This document shows, one piece after another, positions 1 through 12,419 of a DNA stretch of 64,000 nt (position 1 is the stretch's first letter; each line of letters starts with the position of its first letter). This DNA comes from Undaria pinnatifida. Lineage: Eukaryota; Sar; Phaeophyceae; Laminariales; Alariaceae. The notes beneath the pieces were generated by a model that saw only the letters and a program-made list of their open reading frames with translations, did no database searches and was not told the origin of the DNA. The stretch spans positions 8,273,103 through 8,337,102 of the forward strand of contig JABAKD010000024.1 of assembly GCA_012845835.1 (NCBI GenBank), given 5' to 3'. A program made the position numbers and the translations under genes.

Positions 1-559
1 TATGACCATACACCTTCGCACCCCTACAATGCCGGGACGAAGCATGCCGGGTTTTCACCGACCAGGTAGTTTGGAGGCTTTTTTTAAAAGCGCCTCGAGG
101 TCACTCGCACGAGTGACCCCCCTGTCCCTTTACGCTCCGCCAAAAAAATCGTCGCGCATTCTTTTTTTCTTGTCAGTGAGGTACAGAGTAATTCGATCGA
201 GTGGCTCAAACTCGGTAGAAAGAAAGGCGGTATTATACTACAACACCGTAGCCATGGTCGATCGTATTAATAGTGCGTGGTGTCATTGGTAGGACAAGGT
301 CGCGACAAGCGACTTTTACCGCACCAAACTGGGGTTCAGCGCTAAACGAGACCACACCATCGCGGGACCACGGCTGATTGTATGACTATTGCTAAATCGC
401 GGCGGACGGCGGACTCAAGCGTAAACCTGAGCGCTTTAAAATCAACCACCCAGCAGGAAGAACGTGCAGCCGTACGGGTACGACCTTGTTGCGCAAGCTT
501 CGTTTAACGCCCTACTTTGCGCTTCGGAGATATTTTTTTTCCAAAACCGTCATATTTAT

Positions 560-975
560 CCCCTTGAAAGGATTTATAGCTTACATGCACAAATTGCCCG
601 TCCGTCCGCCCCCCCCCCTTCCCCCCCCCCCCCCCCCCCCTCCAACCCCGCTCGCTTTTGATGAAAACCAGGCCCCCACGTCCTTCAAAACTCCGCCCCC
701 CCCCTCACCGGTTATTCGACTTACAGGATTTACTTGATAAAAGGATACATTTCCCTCCACAGCTGTCAGATTTTGTCCCCCTCAGAAACGGGTTTTATAG
801 TTTCCGCGCACAGACTGACTAAAATCACCTGTTGACCCTGATAGCTACACTGCAGTTGTAAGGGGAGTCGCCGGCCTATATCCTTAATGAGGACACACAA
901 CTCGTAATACGCGCGATCGGAGTATCACACACAGCTTGCAAAAATGAGTTTCGACGAAATCTTCGATCTCACAGC
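560..975 (-). mobile_element. Dispersed repeat, copy 1 of a ~420-bp element
   Basis: The inverse of 17455-17870: shared segments include the C-rich tract, 'acagctgtcagattttgtcc', 'gttgaccctgatagctacac' and the end 'gcttgcaaaaatgagtttcg'. Shorter end fragments (the 'gcaagctgcgtgatac' motif) are scattered through the window. No protein-coding capacity. Confidence 0.75.
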
Positions 976-1000
976 TGGGGTGTATTTTCATTTTTTATGA

Positions 1001-1023
1001 TATATATATATATATATATATAT
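1001..1023. repeat. (TA)n microsatellite
   Basis: Uninterrupted TA dinucleotides. Confidence 0.95.
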
Positions 1024-1872
1024 GTTCTACCTTACTCCTCACTTCCCGGTTTGCCCCGTGCGGCAGATGTTGTGTCATCCCTCTATAATGCGGTAGGAGT
1101 TGCACTTTCTGGGTTTCCTAATGCTTCTTACCTCTATAGTACTGTTGAGCTCGTCGAGTGTGGAACTATCGGAGGTTTGTATGACCATTCTACGAGTATA
1201 CGACGTGTTTTTGGTGGGACTAGCGCATAGCAAACGCGGTGAACAGCGACACAATGCTCACCATTTATTGCCTCTTTTGCTGTATTCAATGGGTGATATA
1301 TGCTTCGACAGAGGTGCACCACTTTTCCCCTGCAAGGTTCTTAGCTTGAGGAGTTCTATACATCGCCCAAAAACTGATCTTCAAGAAACAAAGGAAGTGC
1401 AGCTCGATGATGAACCAACCCCTTGTCCTGGGTGTGAAAAATAAATCGTATTGCTTTTTGACAAGAATCACATTCCGATGATTTTTGGTTAACGCCTTCA
1501 CAACTGGAAACCCTTTTTTTTACACATTTACTTGAAGTTACTATAGGGAGGGATTTGGGGCTCTAAAGGGGATAGGGAGGGTCAAGGAGCCCCGTCATTC
1601 ATAAGATCGTTTAGCCAAAAAAAGGTATACTTTAAAAGACTCCATCGTAGCACGCGTCGGGCGTACCCTGGCCTGAATTACCCAGCACTGCTTATTGTTG
1701 GAAGGCAGAATGACCACGGCTACGGTCGGCGGGGGCACTTCCTTTTAGACTACCGAGTGTTGGCCACTCGCGCGGGTGGCTCTCTGTATCTCACTAAAAC
1801 AACTGCCTTGAAAAATTATTTTGGGTTCGCACAACCAGCGTAACAAGAAATTCCCCGGCGGCGGTCTATATG

Positions 1873-2161
1873 AACCATCCTTCTATAGTGCGGTAGGGGT
1901 TGCAGTTTTTGGAGCCAAACGTTTCTGACCTTCTGATGATGTTCCGGTTGCGCTCCCCAAGGGTGGAACTATCGGATAGCACGATAATTTAACGAGCATA
2001 TTTGTTACAAGACTAGAACCTGGTAGCGCGTAGAGATGGGTTGGTTGGGTTGCTTGATCGGAATGCCTTCGAAGTTCGGGTGGTGAGATATTGAGCTCCT
2101 CCTCATGTTCGGAGTTCAGAAACTTCTTAGAATCTGCTGCACCCCTCGCGTGGGATGCCTC
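1873..2161 (+). mobile_element. GAGTCATCCC-family non-autonomous element
   Basis: Begins near 'ccatccttctatagtgcggt' and ends '...ctgctgcacccctcgcgtgg'. It shares the internal blocks 'gagctcct(c)', 'gaatgccttcgaagt' and 'ttcttagaat' with at least nine other copies. No coding capacity. Confidence 0.7.
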
Positions 2162-2166
2162 TTATC

Positions 2167-2446
2167 GAGTCATCCCACGGTAAGAGTTGCACGTTTTGCG
2201 CCAAAAAAAGGTGTACATTTCCGGTTGAGCTCCTCATGTGAGGAACTACCGGTTAGTCATTGATCAAGTAATTTCACGAGTACACGTTGTTTTAGGACTA
2301 AGGACTAAGGCATAGGAGCTTTTGGTCGGGTTGTGCGAACGAATGCCTTCGAAGTCATTTTTTCGGGTGAGATATTGACCTCCTCCTCGTGTTCGGGGCT
2401 CAGAAAATTCTTAGAATATGCTGCACCCCCAACCGTGGGATGGCTC
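2167..2446 (+). mobile_element. GAGTCATCCC-family element, well-preserved copy
   Basis: 280 bp, with left end GAGTCATCCCACGGTAAGAG and right end CCGTGGGATGGCTC forming imperfect terminal inverted repeats. It abuts the previous copy. Confidence 0.8.
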
Positions 2447-3104
2447 TAAAAAATCGCAAAACCGTGAAGCACAAAAGAGTAACATTGCAAAACAATAGGG
2501 CCGCTACAAGCGCTGCCAATAGTGACCCGCTTATTGTAGCCTTGGCGTAATGAAATGCTACTATTCATAGAAGAGAGGGTGGGGCGAGGGCAGCAAGCAG
2601 GTAGACTAGATCAATACTATACAAATACTGCTATTACTACTACAATACTACTACTACTGTAAACCGGAACTAGGCGCAGAAGGAAAATCGAGTTCGTGCA
2701 TAATAGACTTTCCTTTTTTATAGGTCTCCCGCGGTTGTTAGGCTACTTTCTGGGAGGTGCTCGTGAGAGGTCAAAGCTGACGGGGGGGGTTTTGCTTGCT
2801 CATCCCACCTTATTATCTTCGCACTTTTTCTTTCTCCTTCTCCCTGCCTAGATGTAACTCAGACCCGGGGTCTCTAAACATGCTCTTCCCCCCCCCCTTC
2901 CTCCATTACGGCCACGTGCCTTCAGTTCTTATCGCGAGAAGTTTTCAGTCCTTTCTTTCCTCGTCGACTCGCATCGAATTGCGCATCGAATTGCGCTAAT
3001 GCTGTACGTTGCCGGATCGAAAAACTAGTAATAATAGTGGACGCGAGGTTGATTAATTATTGATCGATCATCGACAATCTTCCGCGTGTCTCTTGGTTCC
3101 TTAG

Positions 3105-3273
3105 GTCGCATATCTGTACACCAAGGTCCGCTCCGAGTTCGGAAAGCACTGCTCGTTCAAGGATGTGCCGGCGTTTCTTCTGGAGAGCGTACCGTGCTCA
3201 AAAGAGTACGACGACAATTATGTTGCACGCAATCCGAGCATTGCCGAGCTGGACACGTCTCCACACATGTCTG
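3105..3273 (+). CDS. DNAI2: DNAI2 exon 1 as seen (N-terminal segment)
   Basis: The acceptor is ...ggttccttag and the donor gtgagt; 169 nt, ending in phase 1. It encodes the conserved N-terminal motif with [12 protein letters not shown] near its start, and later [16 protein letters not shown]. An in-frame TAG lies immediately upstream of the acceptor, so this cannot be the initiating exon. The family usually has only a handful of residues before this point. Confidence 0.93.
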
Positions 3274-6200
3274 GTGAGTGGTAGCTGTATATGGACTGGT
3301 CTTCACATACTCCTGAACCCTCGTACTGCATTCAATATCCTACCCCTGAACCCTCGTACTTTGCATACCCCTGAACCCTCGCACTACTAATTCGACTGAT
3401 AGTGGTGCAGCGGAATTTTCTGAGCTCCTACCATGAGGAGCTCAACGGATATGTCACCCGAAACATGCCTTCGAAAACATTCGTTCGCGCAACCCGACCG
3501 ATATTGCTATGCGCTAGTCCTTACTAATATACCATATTAATACTAAAACAATCATTGCACTCGTAACATTGTCATGCTAACCGTGCTAACCAATGCTAAC
3601 CGACAGTTTCACACTTGAGGGGCTCAACCGCACTATATCAGAACGTCAGAAACGTTTGACCCCAAAAGTGCGACCCCTACCGCGCTATAGAGGGATAAAT
3701 CTAACCGTAAAAATGAAAATAAAACGTTATCAGAAACATTATCAGAAACATTAGTTAACCCAAAACCTTGCAACCCCTTTCGCACTGTTTTTTTGTTCAT
3801 TTATTTTTGTCTTTTTTGCACACCTCTACTTTCCAGCTTCTGGACAAGCCGTGGTAACAGGTGCCGTCCCTTCTCCCCCCCGGTTCTTGCCTTCAATGTT
3901 TATCGCGCATAGGGTTCAGCAATCCCACTGCTCGTCGATTGTTCATCGAGTGTTGCTAACTCACGCTCTCGCGCTTTCCGCAGGTCAATTTGTGCACAAG
4001 AAAAAGTCCCCACGAATTTATACGAGTATGCAATGTACTCGGGGGGGCTCGAACTCGCGAAGCTGACCTATACCGGGCTCGAGGATAACCTGATACGCCA
4101 CCGGGGCGACCGGGCTCACTACAGAGGGATGACTCTAATCGCAATAATTAAACATATGGTGCAGATCTGAAGCCATTAAACAACTTGTCTGTAAATATTA
4201 CTGCACACTAATTCCAAGTAGTTTGTCTCCAAGAATCGTGGGTGCGGTCCTACGAGGGCTAAGTAACCTCTTTAGCAAATCCATTTAGCACCGCAGTCCC
4301 GACATGGGAGCAAAACACTTGGAACTAGAACAGCACATTTTCAGGAGTGCGGTACAAGGGTTAAGCGTTTCTGTAAGCAGTTGTTTTTTGCTCGTCCCTT
4401 CTATCATCTTCGTACTAACTGTCCATTTCCAGGGAGTAACTCAGATCCGTGGTGGCTAAGCAGACCCTTCCGCCCCCTCCCCACTACGGTATCTGCCTTC
4501 TTTTTTTTCATCGCGAGAAGATTCCAGCTCTTCCTTCCCTCGTCGACTCATATCGATTTATACCATTGGTCTACGCTAATGTCAAGACTCGTGCTATGAT
4601 AGGCGTAGCACCGACTGCATCTGAGGCTGCTATTAACAACTTGACGAGCTATCGACTTCATCCAAGCTCTTGCCTTTAGAGAAAAATGCAAAATCGGCTC
4701 GATAAACAATCCCACGGCCTACAGTATTTATAGGACTACCGCTACGATAAAGTTACTAAGGTATACCTTTTTTTGGCTAAACAACTTTCTTAATGACTCC
4801 TCACCCCAATGTCGTCGCGATGTCATTCTTTTCTAAACAGCAACATTAATTTTTCGTATACCTGGGGCTTGAGATTGATTGTTCGTCGGATTTGGCGTTC
4901 GTTTTTCTCGGAATCATTTTTTCAGGATGAGGTATATCAAACCATTGTTTTATCAAGCCAACAACCTTGCAGGAAAAAAAAAGCAGCAATGGTTGCTGCA
5001 CACTACACACACCGACCGTCAGAGGCAAGGTTTTTACCCCTATATGATATACCTGGTACATCGCAGCACGCGTCGCTACAGTTTGTCCCCCAACGTGGGT
5101 GCCACAGTTAGTTGTAATTATTATTATTTTTTTGTTCTCCGACAATATAGCGTAGATGCCGTTCCGATGTAAATCGAATATCCTTCCATAAAGCAGTAGT
5201 GTCTATGGCCTGCTGACAACCATTCCCCCGTTTCCTTTCCCCACATCTTCTCATTTTATCTACTAATTTCTTTCCCTATATCCGCTCGTTGTAATTATAG
5301 TCTGAACGTCCCTTCGACGGAGATAGTATGGTTAACAACCTCTTCGGCAGAGCTAGTCTCCCGGTCTTCCGATGGCGAACGCTAGAAAACAACACTGGCC
5401 ATTGTAGGTGACCATCGATAAAGTACGCCGCTGAGTTCCTGTTATGGATAACAACACTAAAATGACCATTGCTACTGACAATCGATAAACTTCGGCAGAT
5501 CACGGAGTATCTATTTCTAACACGCCCCCTTGATGGATAGCGACACCGAGACGACCGTTTCTACTGAGTATCAATATAATTCAACACTGCGTACCTAGTT
5601 ATAACATTGTTATTGTTGTCGTTGTTGCTGATGATGCTGGTGTTGTTGTTGTTCAGAGCACGAGGCCAACACGGAACGCTTAATCACAAAACACACATCG
5701 ATGCGGCACGTGGAGGGCGGCTGGCCCAAAGACGTCGATTTCACCGAGCAGGTAAATTAACAATCTGCTGCACAGATAGCATGAATTGTCGCGAAATCAC
5801 CCACAGATAGGTAGATAAACTGTGCACGCTTTGTTGCCTATGCGCCAGCAGATATGTCTTGCGGACTACATTAACCTTTTCTAAAGCTTTATCCTGCTCT
5901 GCTTGCACCCCAACACCCACGCACATATTGTTTTGCGTGCATCGCCTCGTTCGGATGTGGAAAATATTGGATGCTGCCTGTTTTATTCTGGGCGCAGTCG
6001 GATGTAAGTCGGTCCCGGAAGAAGACCAAACCGGACGAACACTACCAGACTGCGATCAAGGCTATTAATCCTTGATGCCGCTGCAAACAACTATATCACA
6101 CTAATTTCGAGTATTTCGGTATCCTAAAACGGGGTGCTCTACAGTAGTGGTCGCTCTATGGCGCCGGTATGTGCCCGCCGGAAAAGTACTGGCGCTATAG

Positions 6201-9200
6201 CGGTAACCAGCAACACATTGTGCATGCTGCCCCTGCGGGTTGTTCTCATCTGTGCCAAGCGATTTCAAATGCGATATAGCGGGGCAATCGGCACTACTCA
6301 ACCGGTACTATAGAAGGACCACTACTGTAATGCAGAAAATTGAAAAACCGCGGGTGCGGTTCTAAACATAATGCGGTGTCAACTGTCGCCATGATGGCGA
6401 CAAAACGATCGTGGTGCAAGAAAAAGCTAACATTGCCCTTACAACCTCGTGCCGGCGTAACCGGCTTTTCATCTCGGACAAGTCGCCATGATGGCGACAA
6501 AACGATCGTGGTGCAAGAAAAAGCTAACAGTGCCCTTAAAACCTCGTGCCGGTGTAACCGGCTTTTCATCTCGGACATCGTTTATTCTGGACCCAGTCGG
6601 ATGTGAATCGATTCCGGAAGAAGGCGGAAAAGGACGAGGACTACAAGATCGCGATCAAGAGCCTAGGGCCCATCATCGGCCGGTGTATGAAGCAAAACAA
6701 CACCATCGACATATACGAGGTAGCGTGCGTGTGTAGGACACATGTATTGTATGTCACCGGCAGGTTCGTGAATCGAAACAGCACAATCGACATATACGAG
6801 GAGGGTTCCGTGCTAGAAAACTAACAAGCACTTCGGATTCGGTTCTGAAACACTGCCGTCGAAACCCGATTCAGTCGAGCATTGTGGCCCGAGCAACGAC
6901 ACAAATGTTAAGCGTCCGCCACTTACTGAGCCATGCTACTGCGTGTGTTCTCTACATTAAGCTGATATTTCCACCCTTCTGCATCCGGCACAGCCAGTGT
7001 CCTTGCCAATGCCTCCTCCTATTAATAGAGAGAAAAGCTCTGTGGTCACAAACCAGAGAGATAGATACACATTGCTACTACAGCAAGGTGATTTGGTCAT
7101 GCAATGCCGAACGCAATGGACACGAGGGCGGAATAAATGCAAGCCAGCACACCAGACTACTTGCAAGGAAGCAATAAAATGAGAAGAAAGAAGAAAAATA
7201 AACAAAAGCAAAAATGAACGGAATTAAATGGAGATGCATGGAAAGCAATGAGGGTTGCAGATTGAGCCCAAACATTTCGCATTGGCGGGGGAGACTCCTC
7301 TACTGAGGAGCGACTCACAAACTTTCACGCCTACTTTAGGACAGATCACGATCTAAATAATATATATCATATAGATAGATCATCTAAATCATCTACAGGG
7401 GGGACTCCTCAACCGAGAAACGACCCACAACCTTTCACACCTAGTGTAGGACAGATCACGATCAGTGGAAATAATCTAGATAATCTATATTATCTGCAGT
7501 ATATCTTATAGTTGCCGTTCAAAGGTTTTGTTCACGAGCTGCATACACTTCGTATAGGATATAGAGTACATATCCAACCTCGGAAACATGTGATATGTCA
7601 TGCAGGTCGTACGGCACTCACCCGGAAACACGAGCTAAACCACACAGATCTTCAGATCGTACGGCTCCCACCCGGCAACATGAGCTAGACCCTACAGATC
7701 TTGCCCTGGAATATCTAGAATATCAAGCGGGTATAGGTCATATAGATCATATAGATCATCTGCCCGAGGTGTGCAACCTTTGGATCCGACGCGCATTTTT
7801 CAGTGGTATGAGAGTCATCCCTCTATAGTGCGGTTGGTGTTGCATTTTTTGGGCAGAACGTTTCTCATAACGTTCTGACCTTCTGACCGGTTGAGCACCT
7901 CAAGCGTGTAACTATCGTCTAGTGAGATGTGACGCGTGCTACGATAGAGGTAGCACTTTTCGTCTGAAACGGTTTCTGAACGACGGGACTTCTTAACCCA
8001 TCTTAACCCGAAATCGTCGAAAATAGGCCATTTTTTTTGCATGATTCTCGTTGCGTACCTAGGCCATGGGATCTTTCATCCGCGATAAAGCAGGTTTATT
8101 TATCTCCAAAAACAAAATTGAGACAGGTCTTAAGCTCCCAAAATTGAGGAACCTCAGGGGAAAAGTGGTGCACCTCTATCGTAGCCCGCGTCCTGTATGA
8201 TCATTTTATGAGTATGGTATGCTAATAAGGACTAGCGCAGTGAAAATGTCGGCCGGGGTGCACGAACGAACGAACGTTTTCGAAGTCATGTTTCGGGTGG
8301 TGATGTTGATGTTGAGCTGCTCATGTTGGGACCTCAGAAAATTCTTAGAGTATGCTACACCCCCAGCGTGGTACGACTCGTTATTCGTTAGGTACCTTCG
8401 CAGCCCACAGGCCTTGCGTGTCGAGCATACCTGACGTTTTGTCCTCAAAGTTAGCTGTGGCGTGAGATATATAGCTGCTACGCAAGTAATGTATTTTCGC
8501 AATAACCAGGCCTTGTAACGGGTCATGACTATCATATCACCAGGCACGCGGGTAGAGTCTAACCATGTCGACTCAGGCGATGTTCGAAGTCTCACGGGTC
8601 GGGTCGGGTCGGGTCGGGTCGAGTCGAGTCGGGTCGGGTCGGGTCGGATCGGGTCGGGTCAGGAGGTTTCCAAACGTCGCGGGTCAGGTCGGGTAACCCT
8701 GATCTGATCCGACCGGGTTGAAGCAATCCGATTCGACCCGTGGAAACCACTCATTATAATTACCCGTACGTGCTGCTACCCTTACCGTGCCATAGCACGC
8801 GTCCAACACCACGGCGTTTTTGGGCTCGAAGATGGACCACTCCAGCGAACCACCGAGCGACAGGACCCGCTGTTTTCCGTTACCCTAACGCGGATAACTA
8901 TCGTTTCCCTCGAAAAAGGAAATTAATTAAGTGTCTGGGATTCATTAAATTCCACCACCTCGTCCTTTTATGTTGTTGTCCGATTGCTAAGGCTCGTGCT
9001 ACGATAGAGGCATTAAGGTATACCTCTTTTTGGCTGAAATGGTTTCTGAATGACGGGGCTCATTAACCCAAAATCGTCGGGAAAAAAGGAAATAATAAGC
9101 CATTTTTTCAAGGTGAATCTCGTTGTGTACCTAGGCCATCGGATTGTTCATCCGGTAGCAGGTCAGTTTTAGTTTTCTCCAAATCATTTTTTGGGTTGAG

Positions 9201-12200
9201 TCATCCCATGGTAGGGGTTACACTTTTTTGCGCTAAAACGTCCCTGGCCAATTGAGCTCCTCATGTCAGGAACTACCTGTTAGTGGACCAATTTGACGAG
9301 TACATAATATTTTAGGACCAAGGCATAGGAGCTTCGTCAGGTTGCTCGAGCGAATGCCTTCGAAGTCATTTTTCGGGTGAGATATTGAGTTCCTCATGTG
9401 AGGAACTCAGATACTGATGCTGCACCCGTGCCGTGGGATGGCTCGGTTAAGAAAAGGCCTTAAGCTCCGAAAGTGAGGGACCTCAGAAAAAAGGGGTGTG
9501 CATCTCTATCGTAGCACGCATCCCAAATAATTAATGCTGGCCTGTGGCCGCACTCCTGAGCCTTTGTAGTGGTCTTCGATCTCTGTATGGTCGCGTGCTA
9601 CGATAGAGGCGCACCACTTTTTTTTCTGAGGTTCCTCACCTTAGGATCTTAAGGCATGCCCTTCTTAACCCAAAAACTGATTCGCAAAGAAAAACAGAAC
9701 TGATTTTATCCCTGATGAAAAATCCCATGACCTACGTAGGTATAAAACGAGAATCATGCAAAACAAATGGCCTATTATTTATTTTTTTCCCGACGATTTT
9801 GCGTTAAGGAGCCCCGTCTTTCAGAAACCATTTCGGACGAAAAAGTGATACCTCTATCGTAGCACGCGTCTATATCGCGTTTTGCGATTGACACTGGCGC
9901 TGCACATCGTCGGATGAGACAGCGTAATATAAGTAGTACTAAAACACATCGCTGTTTTCGTTGACGTAACAGGAATACTTTGAAGGAGACGAAGTGGACC
10001 ACTCAAGCGAACCGCCTAGCGCGAAGGGTCTTGCCGTTTTCCGCGACCCTAACGCGGTGAACGGGATTAAGAGGACGGCGACGTCTATCAACTGGCATCC
10101 GGATGGCCCGACGAAGATAGCCGTCTCCTACAGGTGAGCACTGCGGTGCTGTCTGCGGCTGTGTGGTGCCTTTGCGTTAGTGTATCAAAAGTTGTACAGA
10201 CACCACGGGCGTGGTATCGCTGTTTTCGCAACAGTTGTTAAAGCATCCTTAACTGGCGTTGAAGTCCTTGCCCTGCCTCCGTTCGTCCGCCGGACTGCAC
10301 CGATTGTTTCACAGAACCTTTCGCAGAACTTTTTGCAGAACCCTTCGCGGAGCTGTTCGCGGAACCTTTAGCAGAAGATGTCATGTTTTTCATGGTTTTG
10401 CACGGTGTTGCAGCACCCTCGACTTTCGTTGACGCCCTAATGCTCCCTTCGTTCGTCGGGCTGCACGTGATTTTCATGTCCCTGATGTTGCAGCATCCTT
10501 AACTTTATTTTGGCGTCCTTGTCCTCTCGCTCGCCGAACCTTTCGCGGATCCTTTCGCGGAACCTTTCGGGGAACATTTCTCGGGTCCTTCCATGGAACC
10601 GTTTATGTGCTTGGTGTTGCATGGTGCTGCAGCATCCTTAACTTTCAAGACCCGCGGTTCATGAATGCGCGGATGCCAGTGCAGTCGTACGTCTGGGACA
10701 CCATGAACCCCAACACTCCGGACGTGGCCTTGACTCCGCCAAGTCCTCTGTGCTGCCTCCGTTTCAATCCGAAGGTATGCTGTGAAACGTTACCGCCAAG
10801 TTGTTAGATCTACACCATAGCCAGTGAGCTAGAAGGCACTACCGACCATAACCCAGAACTTGCGCTGGAGAATGTTACTCCCATGTCGTTAGGCGTACGC
10901 AATAACCACTGAGCTCGTAGTCAACATTGGCCATAACCACTGGACTACAGTAGTATCGTAGTCAGGTATTTATACATACATACACCACAATCCCTGAGCC
11001 AGCAGGTAACGTACACAATAACGACTGAGCAGCATAGTAGTCAGCGCTGACTGCTGGATCAGTGGTTATGGTGTATCATGTATATTTCACAAGTTCTCTG
11101 TGCTGTGTACATTTCGATCCGAAGGCACGACATAGCTACGTTCCGTAAGTTATACTGCGAAAGGTTAGTTACAAGTTCTTTGGACTAAGGTTACGACAAC
11201 AGGGCGGGGGGGCGGGGGGGGTGTACTCGGTACTCATGCATGGCCGTGGTCATTTGACCATTAACCACGCATCCCTTGCGAGACGGGGCAGCGCCGTTCC
11301 GATTCCTAGTAGAGACACCTCCAACATTTAGGCGCTCGGTACGTTTCTTCCATATGAGTCATCCCTCTACAGTGCGGCAGGGGGTTTCACTTTTCTTTTT
11401 GGGCCAAAATGTAATGACCGGTTTAGATCCTCAGGTGTAAACTATCGGCTAGAAGAACGCTTTTTTTTACTAACATAACGTGTTCTAACACTAGCGCACA
11501 GAACTGTCGATGGGGTTGCGCAAAGTGATGCCTTCGGAGTCATGTTTCGGGAGATGTTCCTTGAGTCCCTCTTTTTAGGCGCTCAGCAAATTCTTAGAAT
11601 CTGCCACACCCCTATCGTGTGGGATGCCTTACTTTATAAAAAAAAAAATTAAGGACGTCAGCCGTGAGTTCGACGAATTTTCAGGTCAGTACTCGTCTTT
11701 GTAAGCTGCGTTGTTGGTACTTGTAATATACTATATGGGTGGGCTTTTTATTGGGAGGGGTCCTATTTTTTGTCCACTATAATGGTTAGTGTTGGTATTT
11801 TTACTGGAGGTGGGGAATTTTGAGCTAGATCTCTCATCATATCTATTTTATATTTTTTTTACCGTAGTTTCCGCTATACTGCTCTATCGTTGTACGTCAC
11901 ATCATTTTTTTTGCTTCGATATGGAGTTACTGCTAGGACTCCCGCTATTATTAATGATGTCTACATTTATTTAATGATTTGGAGTCTTTGAAGTTTTTCT
12001 TCTTTCGGGTTTTGCAATTTGCATCACCGCAATGAAAACAATTTCGGGTTCAGTGTTGGCGAGGTACCGGGCCACTCGTGCGAATGGCCTGTCCTATTCA
12101 TAAGTGGAAATGAGAGGTTAGCCCCTGCCGTACCCACGGCCTTAAGAAGTGCATTCTTACCACTAGACTGGTAGTCAATGTAGGCCATAAACACCGAGTA

Positions 12201-12304
12201 AGTGAAAATGGGAGCAAGTAACCGCAGCCTTAAGAAATGCATCCTAACCACAACGTTGGCAGTCAAATTAGGCCACAAGCACTGAGCTGTTAGTAGTAGT
12301 AGTG

Positions 12305-12338
<34 letters not shown>

Positions 12339-12376
12339 CAGTAGTAGTAGTAGTAGTAGTAGTAGTACTAGTAGTG

Positions 12377-12419
<43 letters not shown>

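Larger units (their letters stand above)
1..3104. other. Region upstream of the first recognised DNAI2 exon: repeats only
   Basis: Holds an edge copy of the 'tgccgggacggagcac' repeat (1-65), a ~420-bp element (560-975), a (TA)n tract, partial and full copies of the GAGTCATCCC family (about 1072-1240, 1873-2161, 2167-2446) and a GTCGAC-ended repeat (2810-2990). The start exon of DNAI2 should lie here or further left; I could not recognise it. Confidence 0.6.
3274..5656 (+). other. DNAI2 intron 1
   Basis: After the donor come three short tandem copies of 'cctgaaccctcgtact' (3311-3383), then a GAGTCATCCC-family element, a SINE copy, a GTCGAC-ended repeat (4393-4575) and a 'ctgcaaggttgttggctt'-type repeat (4940-5110). 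Degenerate ~75-bp tandem units (5300-5560) precede exon 2. No further coding segment recognised. Confidence 0.7.
6720..9972 (+). other. DNAI2 intron 3
   Basis: Contains GATC-rich palindromic tracts (7330-7510, 7720-7760), a nested element pair (7812-8380), a GGGTC pentamer tract, an exon 4 echo, and three further GACGCGTGC/GAGTCATCCC elements. No additional exon recognised. Confidence 0.7.

Noticed and set aside
4020-4110. Functional tRNA in the SINE head
   Set aside because: The box motifs are degenerate and no acceptor stem forms; the same sequence recurs with a shared non-tRNA body, so it is a retroposon.
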